The position numbers were made by a program, and so were the translations under genes. Source: Melampsora larici-populina 98AG31 (lineage: Eukaryota; Basidiomycota; Pucciniomycetes; Pucciniales; Melampsoraceae). From it: DNA of 64,000 bases. Shown here piece by piece: positions 1 through 11,849 of this stretch (positions are counted from its first letter, which is position 1; each line of letters opens with the position of its first letter). The notes under the pieces are model-generated. The model was not told the origin of the DNA. It worked only from the letters and a program-made list of their open reading frames with translations, and did no database searches. The stretch lies in contig NW_006768785.1 of the NCBI RefSeq assembly GCF_000204055.1, positions 999,496-1,063,495 of the forward strand, written 5' to 3'.

Positions 1-967
1 TGAAAGATTCAGGAAAGATTCATGAAAGAGTCAGGAAGATTTCAGAATGACTTCAACATAATATCATGTGGGGCCATTTGCCTGTCAGACCACCAAAATT
101 CCAATGTCATCATATGTCATCATAAATCTGTACACACCTGCTCCTGTATTCACAGATCAAGAATATATAGTCTATTGAACTTTATCATGTAAATTGACTG
201 AGTTATTGAGGTTTGAAAAAAAATCACGGATAAAAAATACTATTTTTGTACTATACATAAGACTTGGATCTTGGATATCTTAAATCTCTGTCAATATATA
301 TATACATTAAATTTGATAATATCTTCTGCATTATGTTTCTCCACATTTCTGTTCCCTACAGCCTTTGTCTATGGGCAGTATTTCTATATGTAATTGCGGA
401 TTATATACAGAAGTTGGATTTCCTGAAGTTCTTTGACCTTGAGGCAAATTGTGAGGAAATTTAGGGCACAAATTAGGCTCAAATAGACCGATATGAATGT
501 AAATAATGATTTCCAAAAGTTTCTGCCATCAATTTATTCATATCCTTCTTACAATCAACAAATCAAGGAAATATTGGACTGCTCATGTAGAATTCACAAT
601 TACATATAGAAATATGCCTTTTGGACAAAGGCTGCAAAAACAAAAAATGTAGAAAAGTGTATTGTACAGTGGAATATAAAATTTATTTTATATGTATATT
701 GATAAAGATTTAAGATATCCAAGACTCCAGCCTTTTGTATAGTACAAAAATAGTAATTTTTATCCGTGTTTTTTTTTCAAACCTCAATATCTCAGTCAAT
801 TTACATGATAAAGTTTAATAGACTATATATTCTTGATCTGTGAATACAGGATATGATGTCATATGATGACATTGGAATTTTGGTGGTCTGACAGGCAAAT
901 GGCCCCACATGATGTTATGTTGAAGTCATTTTAAAATCTTTCTCAATCTTTCATGAATCTTTCATGA
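1..967. repeat. Foldback element with arms of about 300 bp, cut by the window edge
   Basis: The left arm (about 1-330) and right arm (about 672-967) are reverse complements with scattered mismatches. Matching landmarks include the GGGGCCATTTGCC block at 73-87 and its complement near 895-910, and the stretch at 150-265 against 725-845. The outer tips consist of iterated TGAAAGATTCA-like units of 11-14 bp. The unpaired centre (330-670) is AT-rich and has no convincing gene. This is a MITE or foldback structure. The left boundary may lie outside the window, so the target duplication cannot be read. A Harbinger transposase remnant begins about 40 bp after the right tip. Confidence 0.75.
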
Positions 968-1003
968 AGCCGTGGTAATCTCTGGCCTGCCAGAGCCTAG
1001 TAG

Positions 1004-1600
1004 CTGGGGGCTGTGGATGCTCGTGTTCTTCACCAAGCACTTGAAGAACAAAGATTTGTAATTCCTGAAGGTAAGATAGATTCTTTTTTTTGAAAACATT
1101 GTACTTTGATATTGATCTGTTTTTTCAATTCAGATCAGTTCTATCTTGCTGACACTGGTTATGCTAACGTACCAGGCTTTCTGACGCCTTATCAATCGGT
1201 GTGGTATCACCTCAAGGAGTGGAGAAATTCCCACTTGACACCACAAAACCCAAAAGAACTTTACAATCACCGACATTCAGCACTTCAAATTGTCATCAAA
1301 CGTATCTTTGGAGTCTCAAACATGAGATTTCCAATCCTGGCTTTGATGCCATCTTATCCTTATAAGACACAAGTAATAATTGTTGTAGCTTGCTGTGTCC
1401 TGCACAATATCATCAAAATTGAATTGGGTGAAGATGAATTTTATGTGGAATACATGTTGAAGGAGTGCTTGGAAAGGAGAATGGCGGATTATGGGGAACC
1501 AGATTGGGTCAAGCCTAACCCAAATCAACACACTCAAGCCTCTGAACAAAGGGACAACCTTGTGAGTCAATGTTTTGTGATTTTGTTAATGCACCAGTGG
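1004..1600 (+). pseudogene. PIF/Harbinger transposase, C-terminal remnant
   Basis: This is the end of a DDE_4 (HARBI1-like) nuclease domain. An upstream exon reads AVDARVLHQALEEQRFVIPE, the region of the first catalytic Asp. A GT-AG intron (1071-1133) follows, and the next exon contains LADTGY with the second Asp, then RHSALQIVIKRIFG, FPIL and VACCVLHNIIK. In the family the third acidic residue is the Glu of an IERxFG motif; here it reads IKRIFG, a Glu to Lys change. Two TAG stops in frame (998-1003) precede the first exon piece, and the N-terminal part is missing where the foldback element lies. It is an inactive relic. The end of the coding match is approximate. Confidence 0.8.
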
Positions 1601-1729
1601 CACATAGGCAAGCTTGATCATTTGAAAACTGATATGGAGACTCTTTGTGGCTTGTTATTTCAGCAAAAGTTCAATTCAAATCATCTTTGGAAATGTATTA
1701 CTTTATACTATATCATTCAAGTTAATCAT

Positions 1730-1815
1730 TTCATTCAAGTTAAAGGTAAACCGTGTTTGCCGGCAAAACCTGATTAAACTCCCAATCCCTACTACCAATT
1801 TCCAGGTTTACACGT
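1730..1815. repeat. Dispersed repeat, copy 1
   Basis: A stretch starting ATTCAAGTTAAAGG and containing the perfect palindrome TTTGCCGGCAAA recurs at 2866-2950 in the same orientation. Similarity covers roughly 85 bp, including AAACTCCCAATC and AGGTTTAC further on. No coding sense was found. It may be a pair of direct terminal repeats or a duplicated promoter-like block. Confidence 0.55.
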
Positions 1816-2865
1816 TCAACAGATTTAACCTGATTTGCACGCGCCTCACCCCAAATTTGTTCCTCACTCCTCTCAATAAATTCTTCTATACCCTCAATCC
1901 AAGTAATTTCCATTCAAACAAATTCATCAAAACTTTCAACACAACAAATCAATGTCAACATCAGACTCAAGCTTTAATGAACTCTTTTCAATCTCATTCA
2001 AGTTGACTAATACCAACTTGAAATCAAATCTGATACACTTCATGACCAAGCTAAGTCATCATCAAATCTTACCAAAGCATTTCACAGATAGCTCAATTTT
2101 TTGATTATAACTATAGTTTACAAGCTGTAGATTGGATTTGGCCACTTTGATCAATCCAACATATGTCCTCAAATTCCAATTGACATCAGTATCAGCTGCT
2201 ATGTGATCAATGACATTCTCAAATTATCACAAGTTGTTTATCAAACTAACTAAAAATAACAAGTCATTTAACCTCATAAAATCAAATCAAAGCTTCATTC
2301 ATGAGACAAATGTACATTAACTAATAAATTCATCAAATAAACCTTCAACTTTGCTCAAGACAAAGCCTCATTAAAGTTGTTTAACTTCAGTCAAACCTCT
2401 CTCACTATCTCAATTTCAAGTCACATCTCAACCTTTCAGATTGGTTGGAATAATTTTTTGTAGATCGTGTCCAGCCCAAAAAAGGCGTAAGTAGCATCGT
2501 CAGATTCACACCAAATCAAATGAGAACAAATCCTAACTAGGCTTCAAGTTTTTTTGGTTTCTAGATCTTCGGGTCTGGAGTTTTTTCATGCTCAATACCA
2601 ATGTTTGAATCATATTTATTTTCATCAATAAGAGCAACATTATCAATCTTACCATTTTCGTTCAGATGGAGATTATCAAAACATTTCCCTCGGCCTCCAG
2701 AACTTCATCAACTCTACCAATCTTTACAATTTGTTTGATAATTGCAATAGGTATAGATCAAAGTCAACATACATCACGTTGGAGATTATCATTAATGACC
2801 GCATCAGAAGAAGTAGGATGAACACATCGTACATTTGAAGAAGTTTGAAATACGGAATCTAAATC

Positions 2866-2950
2866 ATTCAAGTTAAAGGCAAACCGTGTTCGCCGGCAAA
2901 ACTGGACAAAACTCCCAATCAGTACTTTCAGTTTGGAGGTTTACGTCTCC
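2866..2950. repeat. Dispersed repeat, copy 2
   Basis: Second copy of the 1730-1815 repeat, same orientation, about 1.14 kb downstream. The palindrome core has one change (TTCGCCGGCAAA). The 1.05 kb between the copies is AT-rich and shows no recognisable gene. Confidence 0.55.
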
Positions 2951-3613
2951 TTTGAGTAAAATCCCTGGATCACGCGTCCACCTCATGATCTATTGTGAAG
3001 CTCCCATCAAATCACCTGATGATCATATCATCTCAATCCAATCCAATCCTTCAATCCGATTCACCTTCAACTCGACTATGATCGGAAGTCACTTTAATCT
3101 TGAAACCTCACCTTCTTTATCAATTCTCAATCAGATCCTGGTCTCAACCAATCAAAGACCATAAACAATTTCATGGAAACATCGTACCTTCAAATGATCA
3201 ATCATTTCCATGATCAAATTACTCAGAACGGTCATCAAGAGAGAAACATGAACCAATCTAAAACATCAAGGTAATCCAACAAATCATCAAATTCAACTTA
3301 TCAGTATTTTTTCTACTTTATTAATCCATACAATCTTATTCTCATCATCCAGCACCCATCAATATCTTGTTTGATTGATCACTTAAAATGACTAAAACTA
3401 AGCCAACTAAACTAACATGAACAACACCAACAATCATCAACCCGATCTCAATCTCACCTTCACCTACTTCAACCACTTCTTCTTCCTCTTCTTCAACTTC
3501 ATCATCATATTCATCTACAAATCAGCATCAACAACAGAATCTTAATCAACCAAACTTTCATCGCCAAATTCAATCTACACCTACCCACCACAACTCATCT
3601 TTTCCATTACCAC
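2951..3613. other. AT-rich stretch without a recognised gene
   Basis: The sequence is rich in AATC/ATCA words typical of intergenic DNA here, with a TTC-rich run near 3470-3510. One open frame of 92 codons (2886-3164) has low-complexity composition and no recognised motif, so it is not called. Confidence 0.5.
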
Positions 3614-4345
3614 ATGGTATCTTTGGTATTGCTGATTGCAGTATTGATAGGCTGTTCAATCACATCATCTGGGTCAATAGTGATATCAGGAATGGAATCG
3701 CCATTGATCGCAGGAATTGAATTGACATCAAGAGTGGGATTGGGATCACCAGCAGTAGCTGGGATATGATTGCCAGCGATTTCTGCAGTGCAATCAACAT
3801 CACTGGTGGATCCTTGGATTTTGATTTCAATTGGGTGGTTATTAAACTACATATCATTCAATGGACTGGTTGGAATAGACTCGGAGAATTGGATTGATAG
3901 GATTGTTCGGGATCATCAAATGGTATTTGTCAGTGGTGGTTCTGATGGGTTGGGTAAAGTGATTTTGGAAACTTTGGCTATCAGGAATATTATGATTGTC
4001 GTTTTAGATCTTAGACCTTCTATCCAGAATCCTTCTGGTTCTGGTTTGTTTTTGTCTTTTGAATTGAAACTCACTGTTTTTAAAATCAAGATTGTTGCTG
4101 ACTTTGGTTTTCTTTGTCTCTAGATGTTTGATGTTATAAGTGCGACATAATGGATCCGAAAGCAGTCAAAGATGTAGTTGATCGAGTCAAAGCTGAAGTA
4201 GGACATCCAACAATTATCTCCAATAAAGCTGGAGTAGTAGATGGGAAATCAATCATTGATCTTAGTCTCAGTGAAATCCAGTGGTATGTCACTGCTATTC
4301 ATGATCATTGGGTCTTGTTTCCATTTTGAAGATAAAATCAGTGTA
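3614..4345 (+). pseudogene. Short-chain dehydrogenase/reductase, N-terminal remnant
   Basis: The conceptual protein has a hydrophobic N-terminus, then VFVSGGSDGLGK (the TGxxxGxG cofactor loop of the SDR Rossmann fold), ILETLA and VVLDLRP. After a likely intron ending near 4122 it continues with CDIMDPKAV and ISNKAGVV, the latter matching the NNAG motif but with Asn changed to Lys. The match stops near 4340, before the catalytic Tyr-x-x-x-Lys, which I could not find. A TGA lies in frame at 3767-3769 and another stop lies just before the CDI segment (about 4126). The pattern resembles membrane-anchored retinol or 17-beta-hydroxysteroid dehydrogenase-like SDRs of fungi. It is a truncated, disabled copy. 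Confidence 0.7.
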
Positions 4346-6404
4346 GGAAGAGATTTCATGTGGTAAGTACTTTGAGACAACTTGGATTATGATTTGGATT
4401 GAACTAATTATGATCTCATGAATTAATTCCAATATATTCAAGTTCAATCAATTTTTGAATCCAATCAATTTGAAAACTATATTGTTTATTAAGATCAACC
4501 AAATCATTTGAAGCATTTTCAATCTTGCATCATCTTCATCTTTTTTTGTATTTATTAGAATCCTTTCTGCTTGGGTTTGAATATCTGATAATAGATTGAT
4601 TCAGTCAGTGGCATATTATCAAAACCAACTTGAATCAAATTCAACTACTCGATCAACAATTTACATTCATCTTCTCTATGACTTATGGATCAAGAATCAA
4701 TGAATTCTGTGAGTTTGAGAATTGATCATGCACCTAGACCTTCATTAAAAGCAGCAAGAGTAGCAACATTCATTGATAATTTCTTCTGACCTGAAGAATC
4801 AAATTTATTTTAATCAATCATTTGGAGATGATGTTTATTGGAATGAATCATGTGACATTGAATATTCAGATACTATTGTTGAATTTTTGATAAAACTTGT
4901 GAACTAATTGAAGCACATAGAGATGTTCTAAAAGTCTTCAAACAAACTTTGTGACTTGAAAGTTGAATAAAAGACAGAGACTCACTAAACCCCAACCCAA
5001 AGAAGAAAATATCTAATTGATGTGAATCATGATTGGTATTTTGTGGATGCATAAATTGAACAATTCTGTAATGCAAAGGATGACATGACAAAATTGATAA
5101 GTGAAATGGTTCATCATTCCAATGAGAAAAATTTTGAGACAAGGAATCTTCATTGAAATTGAGGATTCAAAAGAAATGAGCAAATAAGGTTAGTAATGTC
5201 TGAAGTTCAATCCAAGATCACACAGGAAACCAAAATCCCATATAAGAATATGTTATATGTAGCAAGTGATTATAAATGAAGCTTGCAAATGATTTTATTA
5301 TTGAGTAAGTAATAATTGTGATTAGAAGAAGCTTGAAAGAAGGTGAAGTCACTGAAAGTTTGAAGTTAATATTGATTGAGGCTTTGAGTGAGAAATCACT
5401 TGGAAAAGAATAAAACTTTGGTATAAAAGTGGAGTAGACAATATTTCTGTCACGTATGATTTGGTTCTGTGTTGAATGATCTTATAAAATCTTTGATATC
5501 TTTGATTTTAGGTCTTGAAAATCATTCATTTTTGAGCCATTCTTCTGGATTCTCATTAATTATTTGAGATCTAATAGTCAACTGCTGATCAAAGCCTTCA
5601 CCAGATGGGAAGAGGGCAACACAGAGAGAGAAAAATCTGAAATGGGAATATCAGAACCAAACTTACTAATATTTTGGTATAAAGAAACCAAATATAGAAT
5701 GATGTTTGGTGTGAAGCCCAAGGCCTAAGCCAAGGGAAAAAAATTCTTTTGACAAACAAACACACCCTATGGGGCGGACAGCGGATAACACATGTTTTAG
5801 ACCAACTTCTGAATGAAACAGTACGGATAATAATGATGATGAAATAACTAAATATAAAAAATAAAAGATAAACAAACCAAATAAGAATCAAAAAATAAAA
5901 ATAACTATCATAAACAATAACTCATAACAAACTAAAGAATAAGAGACCCCATATCATACCCTATCAAATATATGCCATTTTATTTTGTAACCTGACTTGC
6001 CGGGAAATGGGAGGGTGGGCAAACTTGAATAATAACTCTTGACTAGGAAATATAATCTTATAAATTGATGATAAGATAATTTCAACAGAAGTAAATGCTA
6101 TGGGAAAGTTGAGAACAATGGTGGTAAAGAGCTATGATATCATAGCTGTAAAACAAAGAGATATGGTTAACAGGCTGACCCATCAGTACCAATACACATG
6201 GGATAGATTCCAACTTTCCCATTCCGCCATGTTAATAACAAGTTACCAACACCAAGTAATGATTTGTCAGATTTATTTCTGTGCTTTAAAAAGTCTTTTT
6301 ACATATTAATGTATTTCATATAAATGTATTTTTGTTTTATTCATTTTTGTGTTTCTTCATTTACCACATTACATCATATAGCCCAATGAAGAATGTTACA
6401 TCAC
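4346..6404. other. Gene-free AT-rich region
   Basis: No reading frame with recognisable motifs. A fragment near 4726-4780 reads about 20 sensible residues before a stop and may be a relic. Antisense open frames at 4873-5142 and 5598-5891 are compositionally AT-driven and are not called. Confidence 0.5.
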
Positions 6405-6408
6405 TGAT

Positions 6409-6806
6409 TGTTATGAACTGGTTCTATTTCACTTGAGTGACATATTCACATTACATGTCACAAGCTCGAGAACCATCTTATAGTTGTAGATACATTGCCT
6501 GTACAGATTTTCCCTCATCCGACAATCCACATAGGAAGACTGGTAATAGATACAAATCCTCACCAGAACTCCCTTGACCCTCGTCGCCGAAAACCCCCAA
6601 GTCTGTCCATAACATATTGTCGGATCTATAGACGAGACTCAAGGACTATAGATAGATCACCACCTGATCACTGAACATCAGTCTGATAGGGTTTTTTTTC
6701 TTTTCCTCATCTGACTGTATCATTACAAAATCTTTATATAAGATTACTGTCATTTCTTTCTTTCTCTTATACTGAGATTCTGCTTTTGTTTGGATTCAGT
6801 CCAACA
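6409..6806. mobile_element. Probable solo LTR of a retrotransposon
   Basis: The 398-bp segment starts TGTTATGAAC and ends GTCCAACA, so it has the TG...CA (TGTT...AACA) termini of an LTR. It is flanked by the direct repeat TGAT at 6405-6408 and 6807-6810, a possible 4-bp target duplication. A TATATAAG box near 6735 followed by a pyrimidine-rich run fits an LTR promoter and R region. No internal coding region adjoins it, which fits recombination to a solo LTR. A 4-bp duplication can occur by chance, so the call is moderate. Confidence 0.5.
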
Positions 6807-6989
6807 TGATTTGCTTGGCCTGATTAGAACATTCCACCATCTATCTCCTGACCGAGCACAACTTCACACTTTTGCAGGGCACTTTTGACCATGTAAGATT
6901 GATGCTTCAAGTACAAGTATAAAGTTCCTTACTGTGGGAGTTAGAGTTATATGTGTCTGCAATGAAAAATCAATTTCTGTTAGACTCAA

Positions 6990-7117
6990 AAACCCAAGGT
7001 TCAATTCCAGAGGTACTATTTATCACAGCTGTTGTGAGACTGGGATCAGTGTGAAATCTTAAGAAATCTCTTGGGAAGGAGTTGTGCGGCGCCCGCCGCT
7101 GAATGGGCTAGTCATTT
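6990..7117 (+). repeat. Short dispersed repeat with a pol III B-box-like site and a GC-rich hairpin
   Basis: GGTTCAATTCC at about 7009-7019 matches the tRNA B-box consensus. About 65 bp downstream lies GCGGCGCCCGCCGC (5-bp stem GCGGC/GCCGC, loop GCCC), then GGCTAGTCA. The hairpin plus its flanks recurs at 9705-9747. This suggests a SINE-like unit, but no A box is clear and the second copy lacks the B box. Confidence 0.35.
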
Positions 7118-8169
7118 TTAAATCAACAAGATCATCAAATCAAATCAATCAAAACAATTCATGACCGATTGATTACAGCTGTAAAGATTGAAAGTCCAAT
7201 CTCAGCTAGCAAAATGATTTACACAAGGTGGAGCAAGTTTAGGAATTGTTGTTTGTGTTAAAGGGTTTTGAATTCAATCTCAATCTGCTCAAACTACACT
7301 TCAATCATGTCTTATACTACTTCAGAGCTATTTGTCCCCTCACTTGCTGGGCTCATCTCGCTTTACATCCTTATATTGTCTTACTTTGTATTTTTGCCTG
7401 AATCTTCAACTCCACAAGTGCGGCAATGACAACCTGCTCATCAATTTTTCTGGCTGTACAGCCTAAATTATTGGTAATGAGGCAAATAATACTGATTACG
7501 AGTGAATTCTCAACTGGATTTAGTTTTCAGGTCTCGATTTATCTAGATGACCACTGTTTCAATTTTGAAATCAAGGTCTCAGTCGGGTGGAATTGGTAAG
7601 ATTTTATATCTTTTCACTCTTGATATCAACAACATCCTATCATAGAGAATGTCATTCTATCGCAACCACTTCCCTTCACCCGACCAATAACTCTCTAACC
7701 TTGCCTTCGTCGTATAGGTCAACAACACTTAGAGGACATAGTGCTGATTTGCTCCAATATCGAAACTGGGCTTTCAGTAAGGTATTGATTAGCCTTGATT
7801 GGTACTGGGTTTCATCTTTGAAATCAAAATGTATCTTGATAAGCTCCTCCATTGCTCTGTTCTTCAATGAGTGTTTTTTAATTCCACAAATTTCCCCATA
7901 TCATGGTCCAGAACAAGTCCCTTTCTGGGACGTCAACGCAATTGATTGGTCAAAAAGATCAGTTTTTTTCTTTTGTTACAGTCGACTCTGGGAATCCGGA
8001 TTCAGATTACTAACGTTGAAAAGCAAACAAAAGATGTGAAGTTGAAACATTCATAAAGAACCAGGCGAATCTCTCAAAAGCTCCTTCAACAAAGCTGCAA
8101 GTTGTACTGGATTATCATCACCAATTTGAGCTACAAAGATCCCTCAAATTCACTTCTTACTCTTCATCA
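7118..8169. other. No recognised gene
   Basis: Mostly AT-rich. An open frame at 7587-8039 (+) and its antisense frame at 7676-7867 (-) show no family motif. One may be a decayed coding fragment, but nothing supports a name. Confidence 0.45.
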
Positions 8170-8290
8170 TCACATCACAATTGCACAATCAAATCATCTT
8201 ATTCATTTAAATAAAACAAAACTCATCATCATCATCACAATCGCACAATCAAATCATCTTCATTTAAATAAAACAAAACTCATACTTAAC
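8170..8290. repeat. Two-copy tandem repeat of about 60 bp
   Basis: The unit ACAATYGCACAATCAAATC plus CATTTAAATAAAACAAAAC occurs twice in direct tandem, separated by an (ATC) run. The copies differ by one base and a 3-bp ATT insertion. Non-coding. Confidence 0.8.
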
Positions 8291-9704
8291 TCCAATCTAG
8301 GCTATTGAAGATCAAAAGATCTTCAATTATGTAGATGATATTTAGTTACTTGAAACAACTTTCTTTGATGAATTAAAAAATTCCTATTGAAAATCCAAAA
8401 AAGAGGAAATCATTCCTTTTTATGTCTTTTTGGTATGTACATACTTTGAAACCCACTCATAGTACATTAAACAAATTCAAATGTTTCATATCTTCTTTGG
8501 ATTTTTTAATCATGATGATTTCCAGAGTTTCAAATCTTATTAACCTGTGTTTTCATGTAAACCTCCTGAGAACAGGCCTGCTTGGATCGCCTGATCTTAT
8601 ATAGAGGTTGACAACTTTTATAAAGATGAATTTGTTTCAATTATTGTATAAATGCAAAGTAAATTCCTTTGATATTTATGCACCATTAAAATTTTAAGAA
8701 GAGAAATGGGTAATTTGCATATGTTTGACAACAATATCACGGTTACCTGGTCACCAGAATGGCTCTAGCATTGATTGCACAGCCTTTATAGATATGAAAA
8801 AATCAAATTTTGAAAAAAAGATGTCTTTTTCTTTCAACCACCTTTGATTAATTATGTTGATGCATTTCAAGCCCAGAAATAAGTCTGCTGAACTTATAGA
8901 AGCAGGACTTTGTCATAGGATTGCAGGTCTGAGCCTCTTCTTGATATGGTATAACCCAATAGTAATACTCTTGACCAAGGCCTCTCCTGTTTGAGTTTTT
9001 TAGAAGAAGGAAGTTGTTGTCTTCTATGGCTCCCAGACTGGCACAGCCAAAGATTAAGTAAGCAGATTGGCAAAGGAAGCTAAACCTCAAGATGGAATCA
9101 GCACTCTGTAAGTTGATCTGGATCAGTGTGTTATCTAACATTGTCTCAACCAAGAGTTGGAGAGTTAGGCATGGCAGACAATAACGAGTCTATGAAAGAA
9201 GGTCAGCCAGTTTGAAATAACCCCACATACACCTTACATCTTCCACTACACTTGGACTGATATTCTTGATGTCTTATATCAGATTATCCCATTTGGAAGG
9301 ACCCAATGTGGTTAGCTGTCCAGGCTGAGATGAGTTGGAAGGAAAGCGCTGGAGGTGATGTAACAGACTTTGATGTCAAATTTTAGATCCTTCACAATGG
9401 GAAAGTGTTTTATTGTCTGGGAGAACAAAGTGTCACTGTCCCAGAGTGGGTTTGAGTTTGTACAAATACTCCAGTAAATGATAGTCCATGAGATGAAAAT
9501 TTGAAAATTTGGAGTATATGTCTGAGGATCAATGAGTGGTCAAAGGGAATGCTATCACAGAGGGGTCAAAGAAAACATATGCAAGGTAATCACCCAGCTA
9601 CTACATTCCAGGGCTGAAAGATCATCATACAAACTGACAATGTATGGTATGCGTGTGGTTTGTTACAATGTACTGAAGATCAGGAAGGGTTTGAGTGGAA
9701 GAGA
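8291..9704. other. No recognised gene
   Basis: AT-rich intergenic DNA. Antisense frame 8848-9153 (101 codons) has no recognised domain. Nothing else was seen. Confidence 0.45.
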
Positions 9705-9747
9705 AAGAGCTGTGCGGCGCCCGCCGCTGATCTGGCTAGTCAGTTTT
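9705..9747 (+). repeat. Second copy of the GC-rich hairpin repeat
   Basis: GCGGCGCCCGCCGC followed by GGCTAGTCA and TTTTA matches 7077-7120 over about 45 bp. The CpG-dense core is unchanged between copies although both lie in AT-rich, decayed surroundings. Confidence 0.7.
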
Positions 9748-11849
9748 ATTTCTATCACATCATAATAAAAAAGAAACACAGATATTATAATAAGAAAACA
9801 GACTTAAACTACATACCTGTCAGAGCAGGGAATGATAGAGTTCAGAACAGAACCTATGAACTATCAAAGTTCCCACAAATCAGAGTTAACTCACCTTCAC
9901 ACCCAAGAATGATTAGAATATCTTGGATGAAGAAGGGAGACTGATCTTTGATGCTCTTCGAGGTTTATCATTAAACTTCTTAGTGGTACTTAGGTTAATT
10001 ATGATGACAAGTTATACATATGATATGACACGTGAAACAAGCTACATTAGTGATAATGAGAGTAAATGAGATATGAAATATAAGACATATAGTTAATATC
10101 AGTCATGTAATGAAAATGAAATGTAACGGGTATTACACTATACTTCAACAGGAACCTAAGCAGCCACTCACAAATTTTGTTTTATCAACTTTTCATTGTC
10201 AATTTGTATCAGAGGGAGTCATCTTGTATGTGATACAAGATGTTCCAATTAATCAAAGTGTCAATGGTATTAACACAAAAATATTATGCCTTACATATTT
10301 TCTTGCAGTCTATGGCTATGGTCAATGTGTTTTGGCACACTAAAATATTGCTACACTTCCCTTGAAAGGTTGTCTAAATTGATTGGAATCCTTAAGCTAA
10401 ACATTAATCCTGCACCTAGGCTATCACCTTCAACAGAAGTCAAATTATGTAAAACCCCATCTTCTTGAGCAGTGGACATTAGGAGTACAATACAACTGAA
10501 CATGTCAAGTGTTGGGCTCTGGCAAGACAATCACAACATCTCAAATAACAATATGGTTCACAGCCAAATTTGCATATCAAAGCAGAAACAAGCAGGATGT
10601 GATAAACAATTTAAAAATAAGCATTGGTGCAGAAAGGCTGACACTCATATTGAGCAGTTAATTTGAAGTAGACCTATCTGTGCGCAGTAGCTGGTAATGG
10701 GTGGTTTGTCCTTGGAAATTTCCTTTTGCAATGACAAAGGTTGTATAAATACATGTTTCTTAAATGCCTTGGCACATGTGATGCGGAACTTTATTCTGGC
10801 TGGTTCTCCAAAAGGTATTCAAGGTGGGCATAAGAAAGGAACTTTATGTGTTGAGTCTTGAGGTAGGGAGAGGTGAACCAGAACCAAGCAAAGACAGTTT
10901 GACTGAACTAACAAGTCTTGAAACTTTGAGCAGGTGCGGATAACTTGTGGGACTGTAAAACTGTGGCGGGCATGCCCACATGTTCTCTGTGTAGTCGACC
11001 AAAAAGTGCTCTTACAGGTTTTGTATTCCTTGTATTCTTGAGTTGAGCAAAGAGTCAAAACTCAGTCAAGAAGAAAACCGGGTTTTGCACCATGATGCAC
11101 TTTTCAAGAACAATCATTCTCAAATTGGCTGTTTGTAAGATAGTTAATGTCATGATTTTTGATTTCCTATAAAGGTTACTTGTTATTTCACTATTGTATC
11201 TTTTCTCTCATCAAACTTTCTTTTTATCAACAATCTTCTTCTTATTCAGATTGGTCTTTTTCTCTTGATCAGTGTACAGCCTCATTACAAAGCTGACACT
11301 TGAACAATTTTAGATATTGTTCCAACAAATTTGAAACATCTTAAGACAAGAGGAAGAAACATAAAGAGTTATAAGAACTAGTGTTGTAATTCAACCATAG
11401 CTTATTGGATTAGAAGAAGTTTCGTTTACTTTACTGATTGTCCTAAGGCTAGATTAACATAATGTGTATAGCAATCACATTCTTTTAAAAAAAGTGTGCA
11501 GCTTTATGTTCAACAAAGCCCCACGCTTGCTCCTCGAGCTCTCGGTAGCTTCATTACAAAGCTGACCTAAGCTGACACATGACACCTGAACAATCTCAGC
11601 TCATAGTTCAATTTCTGCAACATGGTTGTAAAGATGGACATGATCAGAATCCGGCAGACTAGGCAGACTGCAGTCTACTGCAGTACAAACACTTGGGACC
11701 AGCGGTGTCGGAACGGTGTGTCGTCACCGTGGGACTTTGTTGACTTTACAGACACCTCTTGAGACAGCCGCTGGTCGAGTTTAGATGCAGTCCCACTAAA
11801 CCAAAATCAGATCCAGCGTCTTTTCCAGTCTCCTCTGTTTCAGAAAACC
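9748..11849. other. Gene-free region upstream of the acyltransferase gene
   Basis: No coding motif was recognised. The words CATTACAAAGCTGACA and TGAACAAT occur at about 11283 and again at about 11549, a short direct repeat 266 bp apart. The last 200 bp are more GC-rich and probably hold the promoter and 5' UTR of the gene that starts at 11850. Confidence 0.5.
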
